A stretch of DNA of 64,000 nt from Epiperipatus broadwayi (taxonomy: Eukaryota > Onychophora > Udeonychophora > Euonychophora > Peripatidae). The stretch covers positions 879,001-943,000 of the forward strand of contig JAQFVV010000231.1 in assembly GCA_028023455.1 (NCBI GenBank), given 5' to 3'. The notes under the pieces were generated by a model. That model was not told the origin of the DNA. It saw only the letters and a list, made by a program, of their open reading frames with translations, and made no database searches. The position numbers were made by a program, and so were the translations under genes. Below, piece by piece: positions 1 through 12,239 of the stretch (within the stretch, counting starts at the first letter, position 1; the number at the start of each line of letters is the position of its first letter).

Positions 1-32
<32 letters not shown>
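1..32. repeat. (AT)n microsatellite at window edge
   Basis: Sixteen uninterrupted AT dinucleotides open the window. Several larger repeats further on also begin right beside (AT)n tracts, so this may be the flank of an element whose other end lies outside. Confidence 0.95.
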
Positions 33-35
<3 letters not shown>

Positions 36-90
36 GCCCTGTAAGCTAAATATATTTTATATTAAAAATATTTTTTAGATTATATTAATA

Positions 91-355
91 ATGTAAAAGG
101 CTGAAACCTTTGACAGATGCACCTTTAAAATGCTTATATGACAGCCAATCAGATGTAATAATGACTGCACAAGGAAACCCAAAATTCAAAACACAAGGCA
201 GAGATTTTACAAGAAAAAGATGGTTTGTAAAATCTTTGCATTGTGTTTTGAATTGAGAATTCGCTTGTGCAGTCATTATTACATTTGATTGGTTTTCATA
301 TAAGCATTTTTAAGGTGCATCTGTCAAAGATTTCAGCCTTTCACGTTTTTATTAC
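91..355. repeat. foldback (hairpin) repeat with ~120-bp arms
   Basis: The segment from about 91 to 212 is nearly the reverse complement of 226 to 355, so one strand folds into a long hairpin with a short loop. The open frame at 85-276 on the minus strand only reads through this hairpin. No transposase and no clear target duplication are visible. It could be a MITE or an inverted-dimer retroposon. Confidence 0.8.
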
Positions 356-2940
356 ATCATCTGATTGTGCTTAATAAATTAATATATTTTTTATATTAAT
401 TACATTTCCTTCTTGGTATTAAATTATAAAATCTTAGCCAAATGTTTTAACATTTTAATTTAAATAATTTACTAAACATATTTAAATATTAATTTATTAA
501 TTATTTAAAGATATTAATTAGATTATTTAATGTTTGATTACAAATCCCAAGTTAATACTTTAGATCTAAATAAGAATTAGTTTAAAGTCTTATGTTTTAG
601 GTATAGACAGTTAATAAAGTTGTTTTATTCTGTACAAAATGTGGTTATTTAATTAGGACCTACTTGTTAGTTTTAAAATAAATGGTTTTAAAATAATTTA
701 TAAAATGTTAGTTCATGTAAAAGTTATTTAAAGGCAAAATTTAGAGATGTTAAATTTAAATAGGATTAATTGAGATACATTTTGATTTAAATAAGTTTTA
801 AATTAAGTAAGTTTTAAACACGTAAAAGGTAGCTTTATTATTTTTGGAGTAATGGTTATGTCTAATATATGTGTGTGTGAATGTTGACGCATCTGTTTGA
901 ATGAATGGAACATTTAAAAGAGAATTATTAGAGGTTATATTTTTTTAAAATGAATACATTTAAATAAAGATACTTTTTTAAAAAACTCTGGAAATAAAAT
1001 AAAGTGTTTAATTTAATTTATTTTTATTAAGTTACTTAAAAAAATAATTTATTTAATAATTAAACTGAAAATGACTCTAGACATAGATATGAATAAATAA
1101 TCTGGATTAAAAAGTTCAAGGTTAGGTTAATTATAAAAGTTTAAAACTACAGTAGTAATTTTAATATTCCACTTTCATATTTAAATGGGATTGGTTGAAC
1201 TGAGTTGTCTAATAGGAACTGTGGGAAACATATACATATAGGTGTTTTGATATAAAAAACAGGAATGTTAGTGTGTGTGTTGAAATTATTTTAAAGTTAT
1301 TACTGAAATTATTGACTGCATTTTGTTTCACAGTTTTTAAATCAGTTTAAAAAATTTTAATTGATTTTTCTTTTATCATTTCAAATGTCTGAATATAAGA
1401 GTTAAAAGTTATTCATTGCAGTACTACTCTGAGATATATGTTGACTGGCTTATTAAGTAGTAAATTACGAAAAGATGCTAAAAATCCTATTAACTTTTAA
1501 AGGAAGTCAAACTGTAAATTAACTACACATTAGAGGTATATGTTCTATTTTATCACTATTCTAAGACATTAATTAATTTGATCTTTGGCTGTAATAATTG
1601 CTTTCAACCCTTTAAATACTTTTTAAAATCATTATTATTACTGATTTTCTTATTGATAAAGTACTTTTTACATGTTTGATAAAACTCTGACCTAAAGATG
1701 AATAATTGATAAATAATTTTATGAAAACAATCTTAATTTGTTTCAGAAATATGTATAAAAGTCATTATATTTTTGTCAAATTAATAGTATAATAATGATG
1801 AATTGATGTAGAAGCATTGATTACATTAAGAATAGAAGAAAATGCAATGATCTGCAATTGTAGTCTATAATTTAAAAAAAAAAATAGTGACTAGAATCAA
1901 ATTCTTTCAATACTTTGAAGAAAATACTTTATCCAGTTAATTTTATACTAATGCAGATAAGCTAAAATTGAATAGAAATTATCCATTTTGAATTCATCTC
2001 CCCATTTATTTACAATAATTTCTAAAATGCTTATTTGTTTTGAAATATATACTTAAGAGAAAGAAGATATGATTTAAACTTATGTTGTATCTAATATTAT
2101 TAAAGTGTGTAAACTTTATAATATGGAACTTTACAAAGAATGTGTTATTACTAAGCATCTTCTATCTGCTCATATATCCTCAGATTTGTGCTTTAATTAT
2201 GAACCTCATTCTAAAGGAATTCTTGCACTTAATTATGGTATGTGTATTTATTATCTAGTCAAAATGAAGACTGTATTGCAGTATTTTCTTTAAAAAATAC
2301 AAAAGGACTCAAATAAAAAGAGATTATTTTTATTATAAGCTAAATACTTAAATAAGGCTATAACCTTAGTACCTGCACCTTGAGTGCTTAATTTATTACA
2401 AGAGAGACTTCTACAAATCCAAACACAAGATTTGACTGTATAAAGATAAGAGTGGCTCTTATTCTCAACCTATTTTTCTAAATCCCTAATCTTAAATGGT
2501 ATATATGGTGTTGTAAAATATACCTATAATAGTATGTGTATGAGAACAAGGCAGGATAAGAAATATTAGGTAAAAAGGTTTATTTTATACATTATTTTAT
2601 TATTATTTAGAGTTCTCGTATTTGTTGTGTCAGCCTAAATAAATTACCTAAGGTATAACAGCCTTTTTTTTTATATATCCACTATAAATAGTTTTCAATG
2701 GAAGCATTATGAACATCAATGTATATGAGAATTAAGATAGGTTATAAAATTGAATGTTATCATTATGTAATTATGATTTGTCAGAGTTCACATAGTGCTA
2801 GGCAGAATGGATGCATTTTGTGCCTTTGTACATGTGTGTGCCAGACATGTATTTATTATTACCATTAACAAATCCATGCCTTGTACTGTTAGTGGTGTCC
2901 ATTTGGGCAATTTTATGTGGATAGTATATTACTTTTATAT
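356..2940. other. AT-rich DNA without recognisable genes
   Basis: This is long, very AT-rich sequence with many stops in all frames and no repeat family seen elsewhere in the window. Nothing coding can be supported; the 62-codon frame at 2105-2293 has no recognisable motif. Confidence 0.6.
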
Positions 2941-3120
2941 GCATTCAGCCCTCAATGAGTGAGAGCATGGCTTGCTTATTTATTGGCACTGCTGGCACAT
3001 ATTCTGAGTGTCTATTCATGATATTGTATTGGTCAGCCCTTCCATGAGAAAAAGGGTGGCTTTCTCATTTTCAGCACTGCCAGGTCAATTTACTGGATCC
3101 TTATTCATATTTTTCCATTA
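2941..3120 (+). repeat. diverged tandem duplication, ~87-bp period
   Basis: Two blocks beginning CAGCCCT at about 2947 and 3034 share a run of similar words (CAGCCCT, ATGAG, GGCTT/GGCTTTC, CACTGC, TATTCAT) at similar spacing. The similarity is imperfect, so this is an old duplication at best. Confidence 0.4.
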
Positions 3121-3544
3121 TCCATTTTGCCTAGAATTTAATATAATGCATATTTTGGTATTATATAAGATCTGATGGCATGACTGTTTTTATAATACAT
3201 TATTAGCTCTGCTACAACTTAAATTTAAATACATTGTGAGTATCAAACATATTTATTTTCTCATCCCATCATAGGTCTAAGTAATATATCCATTTTACTA
3301 TTTTTGCTATCTTTGTAAATCTATAAAAGGCATTCCCACACGGATTTTTAAACATAGTTTTGCTGTGTAAAGTATATATTACCTTATTGGTGGCCTGAAT
3401 ATAACCATATGTTTTGACTCTGTATGTATAATATTTAAAAAAAGACCATATTAGATAAAATGAAAATTTTTGGATGATGATAATTGGTTATACTGTTTCT
3501 TGAAGAATGTATTATGAAAAAGAGATATTTAAGCCAATAAACAT
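3121..3544. other. AT-rich DNA, nothing recognised
   Basis: I see no coding signal or named repeat between the diverged duplication and the first family A dimer. Confidence 0.5.
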
Positions 3545-3868
3545 CACATGATCACTATTTCTTACGCTTGCTCTTAACTGTTATTAAAACAGGAAAAACT
3601 CTCTATACGTATTGCCACTCAGTGCAAGCCAGAGTAATCAATGAATGCCAGAAGGCTTGTGCATAAAAACCCCATATAGTGCATACTCATCCAATCTCCC
3701 CATACTAGTTTCTGGCTTCTCACTGATGAAGGCCACAAGCCAGAAACTAGTCTGGGGATATTGGACGAGTAGGCATTAGATGATGATTTTATTCAAAAGC
3801 CTTCTGTCATCTATTGATTACTCTGGCTCGCATTGAGTGGCAATACATATAGAGAGTTTTGTTGTGTA
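3545..3868. mobile_element. family A retroposon, inverted dimer
   Basis: The left arm starts with the family terminus CATCACATGATCAC and runs through GAAAAACTCTC to CTAGTTTCTGGCTT. The right arm, from about 3740, is its reverse complement and stops at GAGAGTTTTG without the terminal ~45 bp. One arm is therefore complete and the other truncated, as in the other dimers. No convincing target duplication is visible at this copy. Confidence 0.75.
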
Positions 3869-4497
3869 AAATTATTAATAATTTATTAGTCTAATTTAAT
3901 AAATTTGAAAAAGGATGCTTATTGTAAATAAATATTTTACTGCATAAATATTACCTCATAATGTAAAAAAATATTTTTTTTTTCCTACTAATTAAATACG
4001 TTTTTGTTTCGTTGCCATTATTACATTATCACCTTCGTTACTCAGAAAATCTTATTTAATAAAATTTTATTATTAATTATTTTAAAAGAGTACGTTTCAA
4101 ACGATCACATGAAATTTATTTTTTTTACTTATTATTTAGTTTACTTGCATTGTAAGAAGATAAATTCTGTGTTTATTTGCTTTTTATATTCAAATGCACT
4201 TGCAATGTAGTTAGTAGCATAAAATATACTCTTCCTACTTGCTGCAATACCTCGTGTTAGTACTTATTGAAAGTTGTATCAGAAGATATAAAATTTTAGA
4301 AATGTTTATAGGGGTAGAAATGACATAGTTATACTTGATGAACTTTAAAATATTTAGAAATGTCTTAATTTGGTAGCTACATATTATTTAAGTATTGAAA
4401 TACTTTGTTATTTATATAGCTTTACGTTATATGTGTGTTGGCACAATTTTATTATTATATTTTATTACTGTGTATTCACACTTCTGTTTAGTTAAAA
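3869..4497. other. AT-rich DNA, nothing recognised
   Basis: The sequence between two family A copies has no recognisable repeat or gene. The 68-codon frame at 4004-4210 is hydrophobic and low in complexity, and its composition follows the local AT richness. Confidence 0.5.
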
Positions 4498-4510
4498 TAC
4501 AAATGTTTAA

Positions 4511-4689
4511 CATCACATGATCACTATCTTATACTAGCACATAATTGTTTATAAACAAGCCAGAAACTAGTCTGGGGATATTGAATGAGTAGGCATTAGA
4601 CAGGGATTTTATGCACAAGCCTTCTGGCATTCATTGATTACTCTGGTTGGCACATGGTGGCACTACTGTATGGAGTGTTTTGATTTGTT
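4511..4689. mobile_element. family A insertion with 13-bp target duplication
   Basis: The insert begins CATCACATGATCAC and ends near GTGTTTTGATTTGTT. Perfect copies of TACAAATGTTTAA flank it at 4498-4510 and 4690-4702. Inside, about 50 bp of antisense terminus joins directly to the sense body (CCAGAAACTAGTCTGGGG onward), so it looks like an inverted dimer that lost its centre. The 13-bp duplication indicates target-primed retroposition rather than a TA or TTAA cut-and-paste element. Confidence 0.85.
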
Positions 4690-4702
4690 TACAAATGTTT
4701 AA

Positions 4703-5124
4703 TGACATTTATGAGAGAAGAATATTTAAAGTATATTACAATTATCATCTTTCTTGTTCCAAGAACAATTCAATTTTGAACTCCGAGATATAGATATTTT
4801 AGAACTTGATATGAAATTTTTAAAATTGTAAGAATCTATATTTTAAATTTTTAAATAAGATAAACAGTGAGATAATATTCCAGTTGGTGTAAAAACCTGG
4901 TATTTTAGAAATTATAATTAGTTATTATGTTGTCTATAAAAGGACTCATATTCTGTGGAAAATCCATAGGTATTATGGTGCCTGATAAGAAACCTTTGGA
5001 CCAGCACTTGTTCAAGTACCTCTTGTAAGATCACACAATTGGTTTTTGGATACCAACATGATGGGCTTGATTATAAGGCTTGTTTTGATTCCCACATCTT
5101 TTGGGCAGTCTTAAGGTAATAAAT
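4703..5124. other. unassigned DNA
   Basis: A patch at about 4975-5100 is less AT-rich than its surroundings, but no frame stays open and no family motif can be read. It may be old transposon debris. Confidence 0.4.
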
Positions 5125-5852
5125 TCTTAGTATTATTTCCAGGAGCTTCTGTATAGTAAAAATATAATAAGTAAATCACTGACATTTCAGTGCAATAACC
5201 GGAACTTTCCTCAAAGTTTCTTTCTCAAATCATAAGAATTTGTGTGGTGAGATGTCAAACCTTTTTTTTTATTATTTTCTCCTTATTCTCAAATTCTATT
5301 GGTTGAGAAGTTTTTAAAAAATATTTTACCCTCCAATAGCTTTTTTCAACTCACAATTTTCATTTATGCTCTTAGACTTGTTAAAAATCTCTATAGCTTT
5401 TCTTAGTAGTCATTCATATATTGGATAGACCAATCACAGAATAAACATAAAAAAGGAAAAACACATTTTGACAATTAGAGAAAAATCCACTTCATCAGCC
5501 ATTTATTTATACTTTAAATTAACTAACCATGACATCAATTATAACAAAACACATTTTCTGGCAAAACTTGGACAATATGACCAGAAACTGCTAAGAGAAG
5601 CTATAGAGATTTAAAAAAAACTTAAGAGCATAAATGAAAAGTGTGAATGGATAAAAATTAACAATATTTGGAAAAGACTATTGGAGGATATAATTTTTTT
5701 TTTAAAACATCTCAACCAAAAGAATTTGAGAAGGAGAAAATAAAGAAACATAATAATTTAAAATCTGACCACACACATTCTAATGATCTGAGAAGAAGCT
5801 CTAAATAATATATTTTAACTACATGAAAACACCTGAAAATAATGCTATGAAT
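5125..5852. repeat. large foldback repeat (family E), ~280-bp arms
   Basis: The left arm (about 5128-5430) is a diverged reverse complement of the right arm (about 5575-5850). Paired landmarks are AGTATTATTTCCAGG with its complement near 5840, and the CATAAGAATTTGTGTGGT words near 5230 with their complement near 5770. A single arm recurs at 41540-41705. No coding sequence is present. Confidence 0.75.
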
Positions 5853-5864
5853 ATATATATATAT

Positions 5865-8053
5865 TGTAACGAGCACAGATGTTCGTTACATTGCTTTTTT
5901 TTTTATTTATTAAACATGAGAGTAAGTTGAAAAGTTTGTGTTTGAAAATTTTCTTTAGGAATTAAAAATTGAAATTAGGTATCATCTTAAACTCGTATAT
6001 ATTAAATCGCACAGATAAATAAAAAAAAAATATATTAAAATAAAACTGTATTAAAAATAGAAAAGGTATTTTAAAAACAAAAACTTAAAAAGATTTAGAG
6101 ATAAAAATATATCTTTGATTTGGAAAGCAGGTTAATTAATCAGAAATGGAAATGATAAATTTAATTAGTCAAATGTAAACCAGCCTTGGGCATTTAAATG
6201 TAAAAACATCGGTCAGGTAGGAAAACAATAGAAACTTTTAGCAGGTGAGGTAAATCCATTGGGAAATCGGACCTCAACGAAAGGGATCATCATATCGATG
6301 ACATAATGCCAAGTCAATCCTTTGAATACGTATAAAAGGAAAATTTGGAAATTATTAATCAGTGAGTTAATGATTATTACGATGTGACTATATGTATTAG
6401 TACGAAGTGGGAGGTGAAGGGATTGAAAGAGGCACTTTCAATTCCTTCAGCCGTTAAAGAAAAGGGAGTGAAACATCGTTTTCTACATTGAGGACCGACT
6501 AAATTAAAAAACCTACGAATGAATAAATAAAACAACGGCTAAATGGATACCAATCTTAGGACGGCGTGGGAATTCATGTTCATGGCAAGCAATGGATAAA
6601 GATGAACTGTTTTAAACCGTAAGAACTTTATAAATAATGAACATTAAATTAAAATTTTCTATATTTAAATGATTGCAATATGATCCTATCTGACCAAACT
6701 AAATTCTTTATTAATAGTGTTATTTGATGTATTTTTTTTCTTATTTATGTAAAATCATTTCCATTTATTTATTTTTTATTCTTTAAGTTTTTATCATGAG
6801 TTTTTTGTTTTTCGTTAAATTAATTATATAAATGTTAAACTTGGGTCGGGCGTGAATGGCTGTATAGATTTGTAAAGTTATATTAGGGGAGGGTAATCTT
6901 AGGTTATTTGTGTCGTTGTTAGATTGGGTCAATGGATTGGATATATTGATGTAGTTAGTAGATGTAGTCGGAGATTCACTACTGGCAGAATCGCTTCATA
7001 CGCCGCACTCTCCCGTTTTGCCTATGGAAGGAATTATAAGATGCAGAGCGCAGTTCCTTTCTATGGAGTTTTTTTTTTTATTGTTCTTCTCGTTGGATAG
7101 AAGTAATATTCCTATCTAATGAGAGTCAATATCTTCTCTTAATCTTTTTGGTGCTGCCGTATTCCGTATTACATTGAATACATCGATGTATCAGATGGAT
7201 TGATGCCAGTTTGACTGCGAATTTTAGCCTAAGGTTAAATAGGGATAGAATATTTTATTTTCAAATGCAAATCTATGTGGTCTATTCATACTTGACCCTA
7301 AATAAAAATGCATTAAATTTAAGTTGTTTATAGACGCTTGCATGGATTGGTTATCGGTTAAGTATGTTTTGGGTTTTCATATTTGATCAAAATATATAGA
7401 CATTCGATAAATAATGATACCTTACGGTGAGTATCTAAAATGTATTTATTCGGATGTCTTTTAAGTTATTGGTGACAATGCAAGTATCTTATGGTGAATA
7501 CTATTGGGTTACGTATAAATTTCCCTCCGCAATTGTCAGTAATCAATAATTTTGTATTTTGATCATTTATGTTTACTTTGAAAGGTTTTTGACCATGAAA
7601 TCTATGTAACCGATCTATATTCAACATTATAAACAAGCTTTCCTAAATTTATCTGTGCGAACTTAATTAAAATGTAAAATTAGAATATAATAGTAATTAA
7701 ATGTAAATTAAAGTCAAAAATCAAAGTTAAAAATAATGTTAAATGTTAAAATGTAAACTAAGACTAAAATAATTTTAAATCTTATATATATGTGCATAAA
7801 TAAATGTTTGTATGCTAATTACTGGCAGTGGCTTATTTTATTTATTTTTTAATGTTGAAATCTAATTAGATAAGATATTATATTATTTAATCTCTGCTAT
7901 TCCACTGAGCTAGTGGCATGGGCTAATGACCGGAATCAAAAATTTTTTTTTTACGTACGTATCTGCCTACTTTATAAATTTTTCTAGGTTCAAATGCCTA
8001 GATGGCGCCCTGTAGTGCAGATTACGTTAAGTGCTATTCTCCGGATCATTACA
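5865..8053 (+). mobile_element. 2.19-kb AT-rich element, left copy
   Basis: The left end is itself a palindrome: TGTAACGA at 5865-5872 and TCGTTACA at 5883-5890. The inner end reads ATCATTACA at 8045-8053. Both ends abut TA-rich dinucleotide runs. Most of the element is an inverted, diverged copy of 13116-15257. Recognisable blocks are A (6841-7306), B (7313-7659) and C (about 7700-8053). Motif CGCACAGAT lies at 6008-6016 and its complement at 7651-7659. No transposase frame survives. It is probably a non-autonomous DNA element of unknown superfamily; whether the two copies form one large foldback transposon or two independent insertions is open. Confidence 0.7.
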
Positions 8054-8154
8054 ATATATATGGTTCCAGTCACTTCTTTTCATCACTGAAAGTGACACTT
8101 GGTCACTTACATCCTAGAAAATTTATTTATGGTGATCAAAAGTTAATGATGATG

Positions 8155-8255
8155 TCTTGCATTGGTGATCGAGATGTCAGTGTGACTGCCTTGCACTTGC
8201 AGGCAGTTGTCCAGGTTGCGGGTTCGCATCACGGCCGATGCTATGACACTTAAAA
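8155..8255 (+). mobile_element. tRNA-derived SINE (family D) with 17-bp target duplication
   Basis: This ~100-bp SINE has a tRNA-like head and a pol III B box, GGTTCGCATC, at 8221-8230. It ends in GATGCTATGACA plus a short A-rich tail. Perfect copies of AAAAGTTAATGATGATG flank it at 8138-8154 and 8256-8272, which proves retroposition. It has no tRNA-unrelated body beyond a few bases. The 83-codon frame at 8002-8253 just runs through it. Confidence 0.9.
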
Positions 8256-8763
8256 AAAAGTTAATGATGATGAATGCCACCAGCTAGACCCAGGGAGAGA
8301 AAGAGATCTTATAAGATTGTTCAGACAATTGAGAAAAGAACAAAAGGCCAAACATCAGCCAAAATAATACTAAGTAACTTTAACGTTGAGACCGCAAACC
8401 TCAAATTTCCTCAAAAAAAAAATTTTGCAATTCCGACCGCAATAGCGCGCCAATCGTATATGTCACAGTTACAGGTCTATTTTCTTTCTCTTCGCCATTT
8501 TAATATCTTTCAGCACTTGTAAGAATTTTTTCTGTGCGATGAAAATTAGATTTTTTATAGCAATTTTTGTATAGTACATTATTAAAATTTTATAATTTTT
8601 TTTATCTTTCTAGATTTTATCAATGTATAAACAAAATAACCGCACAAATGGCTTCTTTCGCCACTGAACGTAATTTTGATTGATTCTGATGAAGACTTTT
8701 TTGTTTGTGTTTGATTCTGAGGTTTCGTCATATTTCACCATTAGCTGTGAGTATTCAATTCCT

Positions 8764-8852
8764 GATCTATTTTATTTATTTTTTATACAAAATTATATAT
8801 TTGCAGCTGATCTATTTCATTTATTTTTTATACAAAATTATATATTTGCACT
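8764..8852 (+). repeat. 45-bp tandem duplication inside the piggyBac relic
   Basis: GATCTATTTTATTTATT at 8764 recurs as GATCTATTTCATTTATT at 8809, and the units agree almost fully. The duplication keeps an open frame, which produces the 66-codon frame at 8680-8880. Confidence 0.85.
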
Positions 8853-9180
8853 GAAAGCAATAGGTATGTTTCAGAGTTGAAGGCATTACCAAAGTGGGTT
8901 GATCTGTCACCTGCTGAGTTGAATGCATTTTTTTGTATGATTATTCATGTTTGTACTATATCATGCATACCAAAACTAAAATTTATTTGGTCTAAAAATG
9001 AATATTTGCATCAACCGGTACTTGCTAACTTGCTAGAGTTATGACCCGAGATCGATTTTTTGGTATTCTACATAATTTACAATGCCTCCCAATGCTGAAT
9101 CAACAGTCATCATCATCATCTCCCACTGATATATAATAATTGTTGTAATTCCTTTGGGTTATTTATTTTATTTTATTTAC

Positions 9181-9504
9181 TGTTTTTATTCATTTCATTG
9201 TAGATAAGTTTTTAATTACTTTGAAACATACTTTGCTATTATGGTCTCCTGTGAAATAATGCATAATTTAGCTCACCCTTTCTCCCATGATATTCCAATA
9301 ATATAGTAAGTATTTTTTACACTCATAACTTAGAATTTACTATGTTTTTATTCATTTCATTGTAGATAAGTTTTTAATTACTTTGAAGCCTACTTTGCTA
9401 TTATGGTCTCCTATGAAATAATGCATAATTTAGCTCGCCCTTTCTCCCATGATATTCCAATAATATAGTAAGTATTTTTTACCCCCATAACTTACACTTT
9501 ACTA
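9181..9504 (+). repeat. 162-bp tandem duplication inside the piggyBac relic
   Basis: Unit one starts TGTTTTTATTCATTTC at 9181 and unit two has the same word at 9343. They differ by a few substitutions over about 160 bp, so the duplication is younger than the decay of the host element. Confidence 0.9.
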
Positions 9505-9517
9505 AAGTTATTACTGT

Positions 9518-9648
9518 AATTATAAATTTTATTAAACGCTCACTATTATTTCAGTAATAGTTTTAACAAGGCTGTAAACCTACAGAGGTCCCTAGTGATG
9601 ATTTTTTCAGACGCTCATTGCTAAGGTTTACAGCCTTGTTAAAACTAT
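9518..9648. mobile_element. 131-bp hairpin insertion with 15-bp target duplication
   Basis: A perfect 26-bp inverted repeat pairs 9556-9581 with 9624-9649. The insert is flanked by TAAAGTTATTACTGT at 9503-9517 and 9649-9663; the right copy shares one base with the repeat arm. Its sequence is unrelated to families A, C and G, yet it has the same design: an inverted repeat inside a retroposon-like target duplication. Confidence 0.8.
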
Positions 9649-10171
9649 TAAAGTTATTACTGTTTTTTTTTTGATCCACACTAAAACCTTGCATTTCTAA
9701 TAGATATCCCGCATAGAGGGCCTAGAAAAACAACTGCTTGCAAAAATGAAACATATAGGCTGGTTAGTAAAAAAGCAAAACTGAAATTGTCACCTTTTGC
9801 CACATTACTCCAACAAACTGTAACTCAGGTAGGTCATGTTATATATATTTTTTTTCTGCATTTTATGACAAATGTGATGAAGCTGTCTATGAAATTGTAA
9901 TTTTAGGTTATACATTTCAAAATTGAGAGTTTGTGAACCAATATAAAAATAAAAATTTTAAAAATGTGAAAAATATCCTTTTTTTTTTATTTTCTTTTTG
10001 TGGTAATGACTACTTTATCAGCTTTATTACATTCTTTCATATTTGCACTTTATAAAAATGTATATATATATATTTTATTTATTGTAATAAATTGGACATT
10101 TCATTTAAAGTTGTATGTCCTGTAATTACTTCTGGAAATTCAAAATGGCCGTTCAGGCCTCTAAGGGTTAA

Positions 10172-12239
10172 ATTCAAGAAAAGAAATAAATCTCAGGCAA
10201 ACAAAATATAAAAGTTTGACCTAGATTTTACTGGCATATATCAGAGAGTGTATGTGAGTTTTGGAACATTAAACACCCCAGGCAGATAGGTTCATTTCCT
10301 CACCAGAACATTAAAAAGGGGATTTATAATATCTTCCTGCCAGCAGTTTATGAAAACGAATTCCAGTTTCTCTATTTAGAGATTGCAAATCAACAAGGGT
10401 CTTGTAGGAAGAACGAAACAGAGCAGTCGAGCTGTCCATGGTTCAGAAAAGAAACATCGGGTTCAAAAATGTCATATGCGTGCAGAACAGCTCATGATTG
10501 ACCATGTTCAAGGTGTTCATGGTTATTTCCAGTACAAGACAAGAAAATATAACAAGAAAAGATTACGATTTATGTAATCTTGAATAGAAAAAATAAAATC
10601 TCTGATTTAGGAAAAACAGAACAATACACTCAATAAACCACCAGCCAAAAGATTTAGGTCTGCAGTAAATGCAAACCAAGCTTATCTAAATTAATTATAA
10701 TGAAAAAGGGCTAGGTGAGAAAAAATAAAATTACTAATATCTGCCCAAGCATTTATCAAAGTTAGTAATATAAAGAGAGAGAAACATTAATTATAAAATC
10801 TAAACTTGCAATACACTCTCAGACAAATAAATTTAAAAATATGGAATCTTAAAACTAAGATTCCAGTATATACTATAAAAAGAAAAATACAAAAAATAAT
10901 TAAAAAATATATTAAAGGAATATTCAAAATTTATAAATTTAAAAAATATGGAATCTTAAAACTAAGATTCCAATACATACCATAAAAAGAAAAATACAAA
11001 AAATAATTAAAATATATATTAAAGGAATATTCACAATTCATAATAAAAGTGGTTTCTTTTAAGATTAAGCTAGACTTTAAAAGGGATTTAACTAGATTTA
11101 ATCCTGGTTAGAATATGAAATCTTTTACCTTGAGGTATAATGCTAGGTCCGGCTGATGTCTTTCAATAGCACATACAGTTTAGTTCACTTTAAAGTTCCT
11201 ACAAAGATTTTGGTTTACATTTATATGTTCAGGAGTCTGGAGGCAATCTTAGGGATCAGTTCTTGTTCTGACATTTTAAGATATGATCTTTGAAAAAGAA
11301 ATTTGGGATCCAGGGTCAGTCTTTAGATTGGTTTAGCAAGACATGTAGATAATATTCTGCATAGTGTGTAATTTTATCATTCTGGAGAAATTATCACTAT
11401 TTAGCAATTAGAAGTCAGTAATTTGATTTCAGCACAATTTTGGATTGGCAGATATTAGAAACATATTATAAGCAATTGTGCTATCCAGATGCAGACAGAA
11501 ATCTTTGAAATTAAAGGCAGCACAGCAATTCAAATAAGGATCACAAATAGCATATCAAGGCATTGAAATGCTTTTCATAAACAGCAGAATAAAGATGAGA
11601 AGCTGAATAATAATTAGTCTGAAATCCCAGGGTTATTTATATGCACTCTTATTTCCCATGTCATCTTTGATTAGAAGTTTTTGCCCAGAGCAAATCTCTA
11701 TCTCAGACATAATCTTAATTAAAAATCTGACCAGAGCTCCATTTTATTCAAAATTAATTTTAAAATAAAACTAATTGCAAAAATAAGTCTCAGCTTTTAA
11801 AAATAAATTAAAACAGATTACAATTAAAAAAGAAAAGAAACAAGAATGCAATTAAAACTTTCAAAAATTAAAATGCTTTTTTCAAAAAGGATTAAAACTT
11901 TTTTAATTAGAATATTTTTACAAATAGATAAAAAAAAACAAATGTCAAAAAAAATAGACTTTAAACTAAAATGTATTGCAAATAAAAATCACAGAATTTT
12001 AAAATAAAAATGAGTAAGTATGTTATTGTTCGTACTCTTAATACATAAAATAAAATAATATACAAAACTTTCAAATATTGTTCTTTTAAAACTTTATAAA
12101 AATAAAGTGTAGTTTTAATTTTGTGATGACACTTTTGAGCTGGATAAAGCATCTGTTTCAATATTTATAGTAAGAAAACAATGTCCATATATCATGTGGC
12201 TTAATTAGATTGTATTTACTAATGTACTATAATGAGCAT
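10172..12239. other. AT-rich spacer with one tandem duplication
   Basis: No gene is recognisable. The 64-codon frame at 10383-10577 is basic and low in information with no known motif. A diverged duplication at 10823-11040 is listed separately. The rest is A/T homopolymer-rich sequence. Confidence 0.5.
10823..11040 (+). repeat. ~108-bp tandem duplication
   Basis: ATATGGAATCTTAAAACTAA appears near 10839 and again near 10946, followed in both places by AGATTCCA and by AAAAAGAAAAATACAAAAAA. The units are close to identical. Confidence 0.9.

Larger units (their letters stand above)
8380..10171 (+). mobile_element. piggyBac transposon relic with TTAA ends
   Basis: TTAA lies at both ends (8380-8383 and 10168-10171). 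The right terminus reads GGCCTCTAAGGG before TTAA; the left terminus is a diverged counterpart. A start-like ATG at 8648 opens into a short acidic stretch (IDSDEDFF) typical of piggyBac N-termini. From about 8895 the conceptual protein contains LSPAELNAFF and FIWSKNEYL, then, after a frameshift, MTRDRFFGILHNLQCL. These match the start of the DDE_Tnp_1_7 domain. The catalytic aspartates are lost, and a 162-bp tandem duplication and a small hairpin insertion occupy the rest. It is a dead copy. Confidence 0.8.

Noticed and set aside
8002-8253. 83-codon frame with an ATG
   Set aside because: It spans the end of the 2.19-kb element, a spacer and a SINE with a 17-bp target duplication; no selection could have shaped it as one protein.
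10383-10577. 64-codon basic frame
   Set aside because: No known motif, in AT-rich spacer beside a transposon end; basic composition follows from A-rich codons.
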